Source of the DNA: a virus
Virus record (IMG/VR): IMGVR_UViG_3300001533_000797
Coordinates: 1-44,363 of that record
Reading direction: 5' to 3' (one strand)
DNA: 44,363 nucleotides
Shown: one piece after another, positions 1 through 8,215 of the stretch
Layout: the number at the start of each line of letters is the position of its first letter
Numbering within the stretch: position 1 is the stretch's first letter
Notes under the pieces: generated by a model
Databases searched by the model: none
What the model saw: only the letters and a program-made list of their open reading frames with translations
What the model was told of the DNA's origin: nothing
Made by a program: the position numbers and the translations under genes

Positions 1-96
1 TCGTCTCTATGTTGCCGCTTGCAGTGATTTTTCCAGAGGTCAACAAATCCTGTGCGGCATTAGTCCAATCAATATGCTCATCAGAATCATAATTTA
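1..96. repeat. Terminal overlap, copy 1
   Basis: These 96 bases are identical to bases 44268-44363. Both copies lie inside one open reading frame that runs unbroken across the join. The duplication is therefore most simply an assembly overlap of a circular or circularly permuted genome rather than a biological terminal repeat. Confidence 0.95.
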
Positions 97-1648
97 GCAA
101 AGCGTCATGGTCGATTTCATCTGTAAAACTTGCAAGGGTACAATTTATCCACAAGTCAGTGGTCGCATCATACCGCAAGAACTGTCCATCTGGCTCTACT
201 TCTATATTAGTGTCGCCAAGTTCCCACAGATCAAGCTCGCCCCATGATGGATCAGTACCGTCAGACTTTAATACAGTGTGCGCGGCTCCAACGGCAAGCC
301 GTGTCCACAATGGCGTGGCCCCTTGTCCTGTTATAATATCTCCACGAACGACAGCAGCCGCGCTGGTATCTCCATGCGTGGCGGATAGTAAATCATGGAC
401 AGTAACCGATGTTAAATATCCGGCGTCCCCGTGGTTGCCCCATCCGTACGCAGTATCCCAATTAACGGAATTATCCGTGATGACAGACAACGCTCCCGTG
501 CCCGTAGTCACTTTCAATAATCCAGTATCCAAGGTTGTTGAGACATTTGTAATTGCTGTTTGCAAAAAATGTTCATCGGCGGAGTAATTTAATAGGGCAT
601 TATGATCTATGTCCGCAGTGAGATTATGAATGTGATCAAAGGCGGCTTGAAGATTTTCAATTGTCAGAGAATTAGTGCCATAGCAATAAAAAACTTTATC
701 ATATCCAGATAAGATAGTCCAGTTTACGCCGCTATTACTGGAATAGATATATTCCCCATTTGCGTACCCATTAAAATCTCCACTGTGCCGCATATGTATC
801 CAACGCGCGTCGCCTTCAAGAAAAATCGAATACATAACTCCTGAAGATAAGGCAAGTGGCGTGTCTAAAATAAAATCTACAATTTCACCAGCGGTATCAG
901 TAGTTATAGAAGAAATATCAACAACCTTAGAAGCAAGGTCCGCTCCTGTTGGCTTTCCTTCCGAAGTTGCCCTAACGTGAAGAGTCGCCGTTGTCGCAGT
1001 TAATGCGCGATATAATTTGAAAGATACCTTAGCTAATGAATAATTATTTGAAGGCGTAAATGTATTTCCCTGCCAAGATACATCATCAACTCCAACGTGA
1101 GCAGTATCATAGGTATCTTGCGAGTCCTCTACCACATAATCAACGCCGGGAACAGATTCCTTGCCGAGGTCATAGAGATCATCAGTTCCCGGAACAAGCC
1201 CGTTTACTGTGCCCTTTCCTGTTGTTAATAAATCCTCCGTGGCCTCGGTCCAGTCTATATGTTCATTCTCTACAAAGTCTGCAAAGGAATCATGAGATAG
1301 TGCGTAGATATTAACCGGAGCGGATAATGTCATGTCTGCAAAAGTAGGGCTAGCCCCGGCATGTATATCCTGCGGTGCAGACAAAGTAACTGTACCATCG
1401 CTATCATCGGAAACTGTTACTCTGTTAGTTGTTCCTTCAATCCAGTCCGTCAAGGAATCAACGGAGGTTATTGCACCAGAGGAGTTCGCAGAGAGAATGC
1501 GGCTCGCGGTAATTCCGCTAAGGGTAACGCTAGCAAATGTCAGGCTACTGTCCGGCCCAAGGGCGAGTGAGGACAATTTTCGGATAGCCCTCGCTACACT
1601 AAGCGGGTCATTTGGATTAGACAGAGGTACTAAGTTTGGATTGCCCAT
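1..1648 (-). CDS. Tail fibre protein, N-terminal part (continues at 44267)
   Basis: This is the first 549 codons or so of a fibre gene that crosses the contig join and ends at 43126; joined, it is about 929 aa. It starts at ATG 1648, seven bases after the TAA of the upstream gene. The N-terminus (MGNPNLVPLS) is followed by low-complexity, beta-rich sequence. Fibre-type repeats recur, such as NEHIDWTEATEDLLTTGK, DHNALLNYSADEHF and DHDALLNYDSDEHIDW. Such repeats are usual in trimeric phage fibres that bind the host surface. It sits next to the coiled-coil and nozzle-like genes, as expected for a tail appendage. The receptor cannot be deduced. The fibre class is well supported; the domain boundaries are not. 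Confidence 0.85.
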   Translation of the reverse strand, partial: MGNPNLVPLSNPNDPLSVARAIRKLSSLALGPDSSLTFASVTLSGITASRILSANSSGAITSVDSLTDWIEGTTNRVTVSDDSDGTVTLSAPQDIHAGASPTFADMTLSAPVNIYALSHDSFADFVENEHIDWTEATEDLLTTGKGTVNGLVPGTDDLYDLGKESVPGVDYVVEDSQDTYDTAHVGVDDVSWQGNTFTPSNNYSLAKVSFKLYRALTATTATLHVRATSEGKPTGADLASKVVDISSITTDTAGEIVDFILDTPLALSSGVMYSIFLEGDARWIHMRHSGDFNGYANGEYIYSSNSGVNWTILSGYDKVFYCYGTNSLTIENLQAAFDHIHNLTADIDHNALLNYSADEHFLQTAITNVSTTLDTGLLKVTTGTGALSVITDNSVNWDTAYGWGNHGDAGYLTSVTVHDLLSATHGDTSAAAVVRGDIITGQGATPLWTRLAVGAAHTVLKSDGTDPSWGELDLWELGDTNIEVEPDGQFLRYDATTDLWINCTLASFTDEIDHDALLNYDSDEHIDWTNAAQDLLTSGKITASGNIET

Positions 1649-1654
1649 TATAGA

Positions 1655-2191
1655 TTAACCCCAGAGTTTTTGTCTCAGTGCAGCTTCGGAGCCATAGGTC
1701 TTGCCGCCGTAGTAAACTTCTCCCCGAGGTCCCGTTGTAAACGATACGGATTTTCCGCTACCCCCGCGGGGAGTATTTGCGGCCTGTGCAACAAGATTCG
1801 CGATATCCCCGAAAGAGGGCCCGATGTCTTCTCTGCGCTCTATGAATCCGACCTTTCCTGCCAGAGCCTGCATCTCTCGTTGTGCTGCTATGTCTTCGGC
1901 CTGCATACGGGCGGGAGTACCGACCTCTTCTTCAAACTGTTTGCTAAGTCCTGCCGCCGTTGTAGTGCTGGCCAGACCAGAGCTAACCAAAGACTGCATT
2001 CCCTGTGCAACTGATTTAGTTCTTCCCCTCTCAAGGGCAGCTTCAGTGGATTTCTGTACGGCTCCAAGCTTAGACTGCTCTATGATTCTATCGTACAGTT
2101 CAAGACCCTGCTGATATCTTGCCTCATTGGCGGCACGTGCCTGATCTTGTGCCTGTTGAAATCTAGCAATCAAACCATCCAAAATAGCCAT
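1655..2191 (-). CDS. Coiled-coil virion protein (178 aa)
   Basis: This is an Ala/Gln/Glu-rich helical protein. The first 110 or so residues look like continuous coiled coil (for example IARFQQAQDQARAANEARYQ). A Gly/Ser-rich linker and a short C-terminal segment ending in LWG follow. It starts at ATG 2191 after a strong AAGGAG site. It lies between the nozzle-like and fibre genes in the late operon. Small helical proteins here are commonly internal virion or DNA-ejection proteins of short-tailed phages. It resembles the N-terminal half of the 373-aa protein at 41436-42557 in composition. The ejection role is inferred from position and composition only. Confidence 0.7.
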   Translation of the reverse strand: MAILDGLIARFQQAQDQARAANEARYQQGLELYDRIIEQSKLGAVQKSTEAALERGRTKSVAQGMQSLVSSGLASTTTAAGLSKQFEEEVGTPARMQAEDIAAQREMQALAGKVGFIERREDIGPSFGDIANLVAQAANTPRGGSGKSVSFTTGPRGEVYYGGKTYGSEAALRQKLWG

Positions 2192-2200
2192 TGTCTCTCC

Positions 2201-3805
2201 TTACTTTATTCTTCCAGCAGTTTTGAATTTAACTGCTAATTTTCCAAGAGCCCATGTAGAAGCAGCGGCTGTATTCTTCAAAACAATTCCGAGGTACTTT
2301 CCTCTCGCTTTATTTCTTACCCTGCTCTTACGCCCTGCTCCGGTTACAGTTCCACTATGAAGTGAAGTATCCCCGTCCATGATATTCTCGGTAAGTTCTT
2401 CTGCATCGTCTGAGACGTGTATCTCATAATCAATCTTATCGGTATCCTCAAACTCACCGTCTGTAGCTCCCCCGGCATTTACGATTGTGGTTGATTGAAG
2501 ACGACCTTGTCCGTCCTCGTCCTCTCCGTTCATGTCTTGTACTGGCATAAGCACGTAACTTGATATAGCTTCATCTGTACCGCCTATATCATCATCTTTA
2601 GCGTCATCATCAAAGTATCTTACATAGCCATCCTTACAGCCGAGAAGAAGGTCCGCATTTGCATCTGCATTTGCGGGGTAGTCAATCATGGAATAAACAC
2701 CGCACTCTTCAGGATACGTCTCAGGAAAGAATCCCCCGGAACGAATGTCATAATAATAATTCGAATTTGTTCCGTCGCTAAGCTTTGTGATCGAGATTAC
2801 AACTCCATGTCTACTCTTATCATATCCTAAGACAATTCTATGGGTCGTGGGGTCAGGAGCCTCGTCGTCCAACAGCTTAGGTATATTTAGGGCGGAAAGA
2901 TTTTCTATAGAAAAGCTTCCACGCCGTAGTATATCTACCCCATCGGTAGCAAAGAAGTAAAGATTGCCACCCTCATCAAAGCACCACGACTGAGCCCCGA
3001 AGATTCCAACTACATCGTTAAGTGAATGAAGTTCACCCCCGGATGCTGGGTCTCCTTGAAGGTAATAGATACTAGACGAACATCCAAAGACTAGAAAGTC
3101 ATCATGGAAAGGAATAAGAGCTCTTACAATGTCCCCTACTTTTCCTGCGTCTGCGTTCGTACCCGCCACGGCGGTCTGTGCATCTCCAGATACGTATGCA
3201 AAATCAAACGGATTCAGCTGTCGGCTCATATACCACTGATGCGGGTCATTGGGATTGCCGCTTAATACAGCACGTCCTCTATACCAACATCCAATATATG
3301 CTTTCGCAGGAAGAGAGCCTGAAGCTCCGCCGGGGTAGACAGTCCAGTCATATCCATGCGGGGCAGTTGATGCCTCCGCCACTGCAGATGGGGTTGGGGT
3401 TGCTGGGTCCATGTTTCCGTCACCGTCCGATATTGTATTGGTGGCGTCAAAGGCGGTGGTCGTAGTCGTATATCCGTAGATAGCTGTCTTTGCAGAATTT
3501 ACAAAGTCAACAATCATCTGAGCACCAGATGTAGCTTGAGTAATAGTGGAGCCTCGGCTCGGGGCAGTAGTAAGCGCAGCCACGGTGAGTTTTGTATTAG
3601 AAAAATCTACGATCTTCAGGTTAGCTCCGTTAACTACAAAAGCCTTTTGAAGACCAGAGAACATATTCAGATGATCTGAAGTGTCTACTGTAATTCCTGA
3701 TACTTCTGCTAATGTCCCTGCCACGCTACCCTCCGCGTATACTTTATTATTTCCCGACATTACAAGATGTTTTAATGCCGCCTGTTGGTCTAAAGATACT
3801 GCCAT
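2201..3805 (-). CDS. Tail nozzle-like protein, probable beta-propeller (534 aa)
   Basis: This is a 534-aa protein, rich in beta strands, with recurring blade-like segments such as CWYRGRAVLSG, FLVFGCSSSIYYLQG, LYFFATDGVDILRRG and DLLLGCKDGYVRYF. That texture fits the propeller-type nozzle or tail tubular proteins of short-tailed phages, which close the tail and release DNA. It begins three bases after the stop of the preceding FN3-like gene and has only a weak ribosome binding site, so translational coupling is likely. Its first 25 or so residues resemble the C-terminus of that preceding protein. The family assignment rests on sequence texture and gene order, not on a diagnostic motif. Confidence 0.65.
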   Translation of the reverse strand: MAVSLDQQAALKHLVMSGNNKVYAEGSVAGTLAEVSGITVDTSDHLNMFSGLQKAFVVNGANLKIVDFSNTKLTVAALTTAPSRGSTITQATSGAQMIVDFVNSAKTAIYGYTTTTTAFDATNTISDGDGNMDPATPTPSAVAEASTAPHGYDWTVYPGGASGSLPAKAYIGCWYRGRAVLSGNPNDPHQWYMSRQLNPFDFAYVSGDAQTAVAGTNADAGKVGDIVRALIPFHDDFLVFGCSSSIYYLQGDPASGGELHSLNDVVGIFGAQSWCFDEGGNLYFFATDGVDILRRGSFSIENLSALNIPKLLDDEAPDPTTHRIVLGYDKSRHGVVISITKLSDGTNSNYYYDIRSGGFFPETYPEECGVYSMIDYPANADANADLLLGCKDGYVRYFDDDAKDDDIGGTDEAISSYVLMPVQDMNGEDEDGQGRLQSTTIVNAGGATDGEFEDTDKIDYEIHVSDDAEELTENIMDGDTSLHSGTVTGAGRKSRVRNKARGKYLGIVLKNTAAASTWALGKLAVKFKTAGRIK

Positions 3806-3807
3806 GA

Positions 3808-4755
3808 TTAGGTCTCATAGAATATTTTATTGTTAGCAGCACACACTAATCGTTTGATGGTAGCCATTGCGTTTTCTCCGGTAGCCATTGCGTCTTCTCC
3901 GGGAGCTACATCGCCGTCTGTAGATACAACCGGCGGGTCAAAGTCTATAGTATTAAATGTCCATGTAGCGGAATCATAATCAACGTCATCTATAGTCTTG
4001 CGCACAAACCAGTAATAAGTAGTATCATAATCAAGATACCGACCAAGCCACATAAAATAACCAACGATGCTATAGCGAGATCGGTCAGTCTGTTCAATCC
4101 AGCCAATAGCTGGGTCGTAGAACCATACCGTGTACAACGAAATGTCTTCTGCATCGTCATCGTCCCATTCCAACTGTAAAAGCCAATCGGAATTAAGATA
4201 CATGTTAGCTGTTTCATCAGTTGGAGATTCAAGAGTCGGTGTTGAAACTGCTGACGCACCAGTTCCATACACCCTAAAATTCATGTCTTCATTTGCAACC
4301 GGGCCGTCAGTATAATACCCGCCATCTCTCCCATATCCGGGATAATAGCCGCCTTCAGCATCTCCATCATTGAATCCCCATAGTAAAGTTGAATAAGGAG
4401 AAGTAGTATCCTTTGTCAAATATGTTAACTTAATGTAATAATCTACGCCGGGCTCGACAGCTATTCCCGGAGAAATATTAAAAGTAACCCAGTTATATGT
4501 AGGACTGACTGGTGCAACAGAAGAACTAAACGTACTTTCATATATTAGTTCATCAGCTTTATGAATAGCAAAATAATAATCCCACACTTTGCTATTAAGA
4601 TTTGATAGGTATAAGTCAACCCGATCTACAGTATAGTTCGCGTCAAATTGTAGCCATTGGAACGCCATATTCATATAGGTCGTAGTACTGCTACCATGCC
4701 ATGTAATTGGCACATTAGAATGATAAGTGCTGCATTGCGCGATTATATCAGACAT
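3808..4755 (-). CDS. Tail appendage protein with FN3-like domain (315 aa)
   Basis: Residues of about 15-170 form an aromatic-rich beta sandwich like a carbohydrate-binding jelly roll (TVDRVDLYLSN, YYIKLTYLTK). Residues of about 175-270 look like a fibronectin type III-type domain (LQLEWDDDD, YTVWFYDP, DTTYYWFVRKT). The tail end carries a short tandem repeat (EDAMATGENAMAT) and then a segment resembling the start of the next gene product. Phage FN3 and jelly-roll proteins commonly bind surface sugars, so a host-adsorption or virion-decoration role is inferred. Positioned inside the tail module, it could be an accessory insertion. Confidence 0.65.
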   Translation of the reverse strand: MSDIIAQCSTYHSNVPITWHGSSTTTYMNMAFQWLQFDANYTVDRVDLYLSNLNSKVWDYYFAIHKADELIYESTFSSSVAPVSPTYNWVTFNISPGIAVEPGVDYYIKLTYLTKDTTSPYSTLLWGFNDGDAEGGYYPGYGRDGGYYTDGPVANEDMNFRVYGTGASAVSTPTLESPTDETANMYLNSDWLLQLEWDDDDAEDISLYTVWFYDPAIGWIEQTDRSRYSIVGYFMWLGRYLDYDTTYYWFVRKTIDDVDYDSATWTFNTIDFDPPVVSTDGDVAPGEDAMATGENAMATIKRLVCAANNKIFYET

Positions 4756-4773
4756 CAGTACACCGCATCCTTA

Positions 4774-4998
4774 TTATAAAATGCTCGACACAACGCACAT
4801 TGCGACGACGGGCTGTTCTGCCGCGCCGACCAAATCGCCATTGCCCCACTTGTCCAGCCCGGGCCGCTGACCAATACGTATTCGATTCTCAAGAGTGTCT
4901 ACAGGACGTACATTATTCATATACTCACTGGTCAATTCAGGAGCATGTCCATGTAATGTACCTCTGTGTAATCCCTTGAGGGGAGGAAGTATTTCCAT
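4774..4998 (-). CDS. Small conserved-looking late protein (74 aa)
   Basis: The start is set at ATG 4998, one base beyond the TAA of the upstream gene, with a GGAGAAG site ending in that gene. A longer in-frame reading upstream would overlap the previous gene heavily and is not preferred. The protein has a Pro/Gly-rich start and a hydrophobic C-terminal end (VVAMCVVSSIL). It lies among tail and head-completion genes. I do not recognise a family. A structural or connector role is suggested by position only. Confidence 0.65.
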   Translation of the reverse strand: MEILPPLKGLHRGTLHGHAPELTSEYMNNVRPVDTLENRIRIGQRPGLDKWGNGDLVGAAEQPVVAMCVVSSIL

Positions 4999-4999
4999 C

Positions 5000-5293
5000 T
5001 TAGCTTCTCCAGAGGATATAAACATCATCCCCAGTTGTTCCGTTGAAGTAGAGCTTATTAGTATTGCTAATAGGAATAGTAATAGCCCCCGCAGGAAGAA
5101 CAGGGCCCGATGCCGCTGCCGACGCACTTTCTCCAATACTGACGCTCTTACCTGTCTCCGGCCAGATGATTACTTCTCTGCACTCTTGATCTCCCCCCTG
5201 CCCAACATCATCTGCAAGAGTAACAACCTCTACGCCAAAGGCGGCAGATACTATACTAGAAGGGGTAGCATTGTCTCTATAGTTACTCATCAT
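5000..5293 (-). CDS. Small structural-region protein (97 aa)
   Basis: This is a beta-rich protein of 97 aa. It is similar in texture to small phage proteins found beside tail or decoration genes (VSAAFGVEVVTLADDV, AITIPISNTNKLYFNG). Two consecutive ATG codons lie at 5293 and 5290 behind an AAGGAAAA site, so either may be used. Its stop codon abuts the next gene, indicating tight operon packing. No catalytic motif is seen, and I do not assign a function beyond probable virion component. Confidence 0.65.
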   Translation of the reverse strand: MMSNYRDNATPSSIVSAAFGVEVVTLADDVGQGGDQECREVIIWPETGKSVSIGESASAAASGPVLPAGAITIPISNTNKLYFNGTTGDDVYILWRS

Positions 5294-5299
5294 TTTTCC

Positions 5300-5782
5300 T
5301 TACAGTTTTGCGTGGCCATCAGTCAGTTCAACATTCGTGCTGAGGTAGAAAATCTCAACCAGCATCTTACCGGCAGTAACATCACCCCAATCACTGTCAG
5401 ACGTTGCCGTCAATTTGACCGTAGTATCTGCAGCAACAGCTTTCAGGCCTTCTCCGGTTGTGCCATCAGAAGTACTATCCGCACCTTCAACAAGATTATT
5501 TGCACTTGCAAAGATGTTATGGTCAGTATACGAATAAGCATCAGAGTCACTTGCATTGCCGATATCAAGAACACAGGACGTATCGCCAGTGAAGCCGGTC
5601 TCAACTGTAACCTTACTTCCGATAACAAATGAACCAGCAGGAATCTGCTTATTAAGTTCCAACGTGGCTACCGCAGCGCCATCATCAGTGAAGTCACCGT
5701 ACCTAACAACCTGAGAAACCTTTCGAAGACCGAGGCCAGTGTCAGACAACTCCAAGTGGGCATTAACATTATCAATACTCAT
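5300..5782 (-). CDS. Probable virion structural protein (160 aa)
   Basis: This is an acidic, Thr/Ser/Asp-rich, beta-strand-rich protein. It alternates short hydrophobic strands with polar turns (AAVATLELNKQIPAGSFVIG, MLVEIFYLSTNVELTDGHAKL). It lies directly downstream of the adaptor-like gene with a 12-base gap. Proteins of this shape and position in phages are often decoration, fibre-base or connector proteins. I cannot distinguish these. No enzyme motif is visible. Confidence 0.65.
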   Translation of the reverse strand: MSIDNVNAHLELSDTGLGLRKVSQVVRYGDFTDDGAAVATLELNKQIPAGSFVIGSKVTVETGFTGDTSCVLDIGNASDSDAYSYTDHNIFASANNLVEGADSTSDGTTGEGLKAVAADTTVKLTATSDSDWGDVTAGKMLVEIFYLSTNVELTDGHAKL

Positions 5783-5794
5783 TTTATTCTCCCG

Positions 5795-6565
5795 TTAGAT
5801 TTCAAATCCATAAACAGTAAATGTGCCTTTAGGAATCCAAAGAGATCGGTAGTCCATTGTGGACACCTGTTCAATATTTGAATCTCTCATCCGTCCAACA
5901 GTGTCCGGTGCGATTCCTTTATCTTTTCTTATCAGCGCCTGAATCATCTCAACTGCTCGCTGTGTTTCTACTCCAATTACTTCGTCTTCTTCATTCTCAG
6001 CAACAGCCAGAGCGCACTGCATTATTACATCAGACTCCAATTGACCCCCAATAAAGTAGTCTTCGTCTTCAGTTGGTTTAGGAGGAGCCATTACATACGT
6101 GCAGTTTGCCACTATATTAGTAGTGGGTGTTGGATACATAATCAGTTCTTGGGTGCTTCCAACAGCGCTGTCAAATTTACCAGTACGGATTGCGTACTGA
6201 TGGGGATAGCTGCTATACTCCAAAAGATTCCTGTTCTTCATGATCGCATTCTCTGTTACGAGCCTAAGACTCATTGTAACTTCACCTGCGTCAAGAGTTA
6301 TAGGACGATAGAATCTTTCAAAGTCTTGAGGAAGAAGATACTCCCACTTGTTTGACTCAATAGCCAGCTTAAACGGCTGCTGCAGAAAACTCCAGATGTA
6401 TATTTCTTGATCTTTCGGGCTTATCGGCATGAGGAATTTCATGTATCCACGATAAGTCAGGTTCTTTACTTTTGTTAGGTCAGAACCGGTAGGAGAAGAC
6501 CCAAGCCCCAGAAACTCTGAGACTTGTGTATATACATCTGAGAATGTCCATTTCATATCTGCCAT
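5795..6565 (-). CDS. Head-tail adaptor-like protein (256 aa)
   Basis: The N-terminus is helical (MKWTFSDVYTQVSEFLG, KVKNLTYRGYMKFLMP) and is followed by mixed sequence that includes an Arg/Pro-rich central part (FERFYRPITLD). This arrangement is typical of podovirus adaptor proteins that join the portal ring to the nozzle. The start at ATG 6565 follows a GGAG site eight bases away. It lies between the capsid genes and the tail genes, where adaptors are expected. The assignment is by resemblance and position, and I see no diagnostic motif. Confidence 0.6.
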   Translation of the reverse strand: MADMKWTFSDVYTQVSEFLGLGSSPTGSDLTKVKNLTYRGYMKFLMPISPKDQEIYIWSFLQQPFKLAIESNKWEYLLPQDFERFYRPITLDAGEVTMSLRLVTENAIMKNRNLLEYSSYPHQYAIRTGKFDSAVGSTQELIMYPTPTTNIVANCTYVMAPPKPTEDEDYFIGGQLESDVIMQCALAVAENEEDEVIGVETQRAVEMIQALIRKDKGIAPDTVGRMRDSNIEQVSTMDYRSLWIPKGTFTVYGFEI

Positions 6566-6576
6566 AGTCTACTCCA

Positions 6577-6606
6577 ATAATAGTAGAGGGGGCATCCATT
6601 CCCCCG
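6577..6606 (-). terminator. Weak GC hairpin between late genes
   Basis: A five-base GGGGG/CCCCC stem closes an eight-base loop in the gap between the 124-aa gene and the adaptor-like gene. On the minus strand it is followed by a mixed tract rather than a U-run. It is probably an mRNA-stabilising or partial attenuation hairpin and not an efficient terminator. Confidence 0.35.
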
Positions 6607-6620
6607 CCACTGGGAGACCG

Positions 6621-6995
6621 TTACTTTTCTTCCGTCGTGAATACTCGAAGTATAAGTTCCTCATACCTAGGACCGCCTAAAGCAACAAGTCCGGCTTGAG
6701 GATTATGTTCTCTCTTGATAAGCTTATTCATGACTTTACGAAGAACATTCATCTCATCTTCTGTCAACTCCACACTGTCATCTTCGCAGGAAAGAATACG
6801 CCGTGCGAGTGTAATAGCATCTACAATTTCCATGCCAGAGTCCAAGACTCCGGGAATACGTAGCATTTCATAAATCTCCTGACGAATCGGAAATATCTGC
6901 TTTTCTATTTTTCGTGTAACGGTGTTGTCTTCTTCCCTTTTGAATGTCTCAACGTCTACATCATAAGGACTAAGATCAAGAGTATAAGCTTTCAT
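6621..6995 (-). CDS. Late protein of unknown function (124 aa)
   Basis: The start is set at ATG 6995, six bases after GGAG (context GGAGACAGAC, the usual late-gene start context in this phage). An upstream TTG would add four residues but lacks spacing. The protein is charged and helical. A central stretch (MEIVDAITLARRILSCEDDS) and an acidic helix (ELTEDEMNVLRKVMNKLIKR) suggest a small all-alpha fold. It sits between the capsid genes and the adaptor-like gene. Small proteins here are often head-completion or assembly factors, but I do not recognise a family. Confidence 0.7.
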   Translation of the reverse strand: MKAYTLDLSPYDVDVETFKREEDNTVTRKIEKQIFPIRQEIYEMLRIPGVLDSGMEIVDAITLARRILSCEDDSVELTEDEMNVLRKVMNKLIKREHNPQAGLVALGGPRYEELILRVFTTEEK

Positions 6996-7003
6996 GTCTG
7001 TCT

Positions 7004-7040
7004 CCAAAAAGATTAAGGAGGGGGAGGTTAGTCCCCCTCC
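7004..7040 (-). terminator. Hairpin downstream of capsid-region genes
   Basis: A perfect nine-base-pair stem, GGAGGGGGA/TCCCCCTCC, closes a six-base loop. On the minus strand it is followed by TTAATCTTTTTGG. It lies immediately after the stop of the 373-aa capsid-region gene. This is a likely rho-independent terminator or attenuator that raises capsid expression above that of the downstream tail genes. Confidence 0.65.
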
Positions 7041-7052
7041 GGGTTGCTTCTA

Positions 7053-8174
7053 TTACGACTCCGCCGGGTTATTCATGGCGATCAGATAATAGTCGGTCGA
7101 GCCGATCTTAATCTTGATCTTCTTCCAATCATCCCCAGTAGTCAGGGTCGTGTCGCCAGTTCCACCGTTGCTGATGAAGTTGGCAGTAATCCCGTCGCAA
7201 CTCTGGAAGCTGAACAGCCTGTTGATTCCGTAATTGCCATAAATCTCAATCGCATTATCAACTTCAGTCTGGTTTGCCCCGTTGTTGGAGATCATGATTC
7301 CGTTGTAGTCTCCGGACGTGGGAGTCACGCCAAGCGACAGATCAACCATGATACCGGCAACCTTACTGCATTCGGTGAACGTGGGGGAACCATGTACCTG
7401 GGCCATCAGGCCGGTGAGATGCTGATTCGACCCGTCAATAGTCCCTGTCAGATTCAACTGAGCAAGAATAGCTCTCGTATAACCGGTCGTCGCAGTGAGA
7501 GACCCGCTCATGAGCAAGTAACCAGTAACGGAGTTAGCCCCGCCCGTAGCGGCAATTGTGCCCGTTGAAGTCGTATTCACGGTAAGTCCCGCCGAGTACC
7601 CTGTAACATGGGCATGGGTCGTATGAATCAAAGAAGCGGAACCAGATACCGACTTCGCAATAGCCGAAGCACCCTGCAGATAGACAAACATGCTCGGGTC
7701 CAGCTTTGCAAGACATATCCCGTTCGTATCGGAGCGGTTGACAGTTTCCATCGCAATAGCGACAGGACGGCCAGTTGCGCCCAACTCGTATTCACCATTC
7801 TGAATATGGAACGCGGTAACACCAACGGTGGTACTAAGCTCCGACCTTACGGGAACAATTGCTCCATTTGGGATATAGATATCAATCCAACGGGGACCCG
7901 TAAGACCTGCATAAGAGCCACCAGCAACGACGCCCGCGAAAAACGCGAGGTTGGCAGTTGCGGGCTCCTCCACTCGAAGAAACTTACCTTCATTCTGATA
8001 CCCCTCGGCAGTCGTGCTGCTTACAACTTCATCTTCCGGGTCAAAGCCAAGAATGTTGGAAGTGGTATCATAATTGTAACAGAGAGCCATGCCCTCATAA
8101 ATAGTATCAGTACCTTCGTAGTATACTCTTTTCCTACGGGCCTGAGATTCAGTACCAAACTGCGAAAATGCCAT
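7053..8174 (-). CDS. Capsid-region structural protein (373 aa)
   Basis: It lies directly after the major capsid gene, with a strong AAAGGAG site seven bases before ATG 8174. The N-terminal 150 residues are beta-rich and resemble capsid-decoration-like sequences (ITVPVR-type strands such as YIPNGAIVPVRSEL and TGRPVAIAMETV). The C-terminal half is Gly/Thr/Ser-rich with repeated short strands (TSTGTIAATGGANSVTGY, LTATTGYTRAILAQL). This resembles a secreted-looking beta-helix or head-fibre domain. Such two-part proteins commonly decorate the head. The hairpin just after this gene sets it off with the capsid gene as a high-expression unit. The head-decoration role is inferred. Confidence 0.7.
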   Translation of the reverse strand: MAFSQFGTESQARRKRVYYEGTDTIYEGMALCYNYDTTSNILGFDPEDEVVSSTTAEGYQNEGKFLRVEEPATANLAFFAGVVAGGSYAGLTGPRWIDIYIPNGAIVPVRSELSTTVGVTAFHIQNGEYELGATGRPVAIAMETVNRSDTNGICLAKLDPSMFVYLQGASAIAKSVSGSASLIHTTHAHVTGYSAGLTVNTTSTGTIAATGGANSVTGYLLMSGSLTATTGYTRAILAQLNLTGTIDGSNQHLTGLMAQVHGSPTFTECSKVAGIMVDLSLGVTPTSGDYNGIMISNNGANQTEVDNAIEIYGNYGINRLFSFQSCDGITANFISNGGTGDTTLTTGDDWKKIKIKIGSTDYYLIAMNNPAES

Positions 8175-8215
8175 TATAAATCTCCTTTAATAGTTCTATT
8201 TCTTAATTCCGATTA

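Noticed and set aside
1-96. True direct terminal repeats of a T7-like genome
   Set aside because: The repeat lies inside a coding frame, is only 96 bp and no phage RNA polymerase is present; an assembly overlap is simpler.
4999-5136. N-terminal extension of the 74-aa gene with a hydrophobic segment (signal-like)
   Set aside because: It overlaps the upstream 97-aa gene in another frame, while a good ribosome site and ATG lie directly after that gene's stop.
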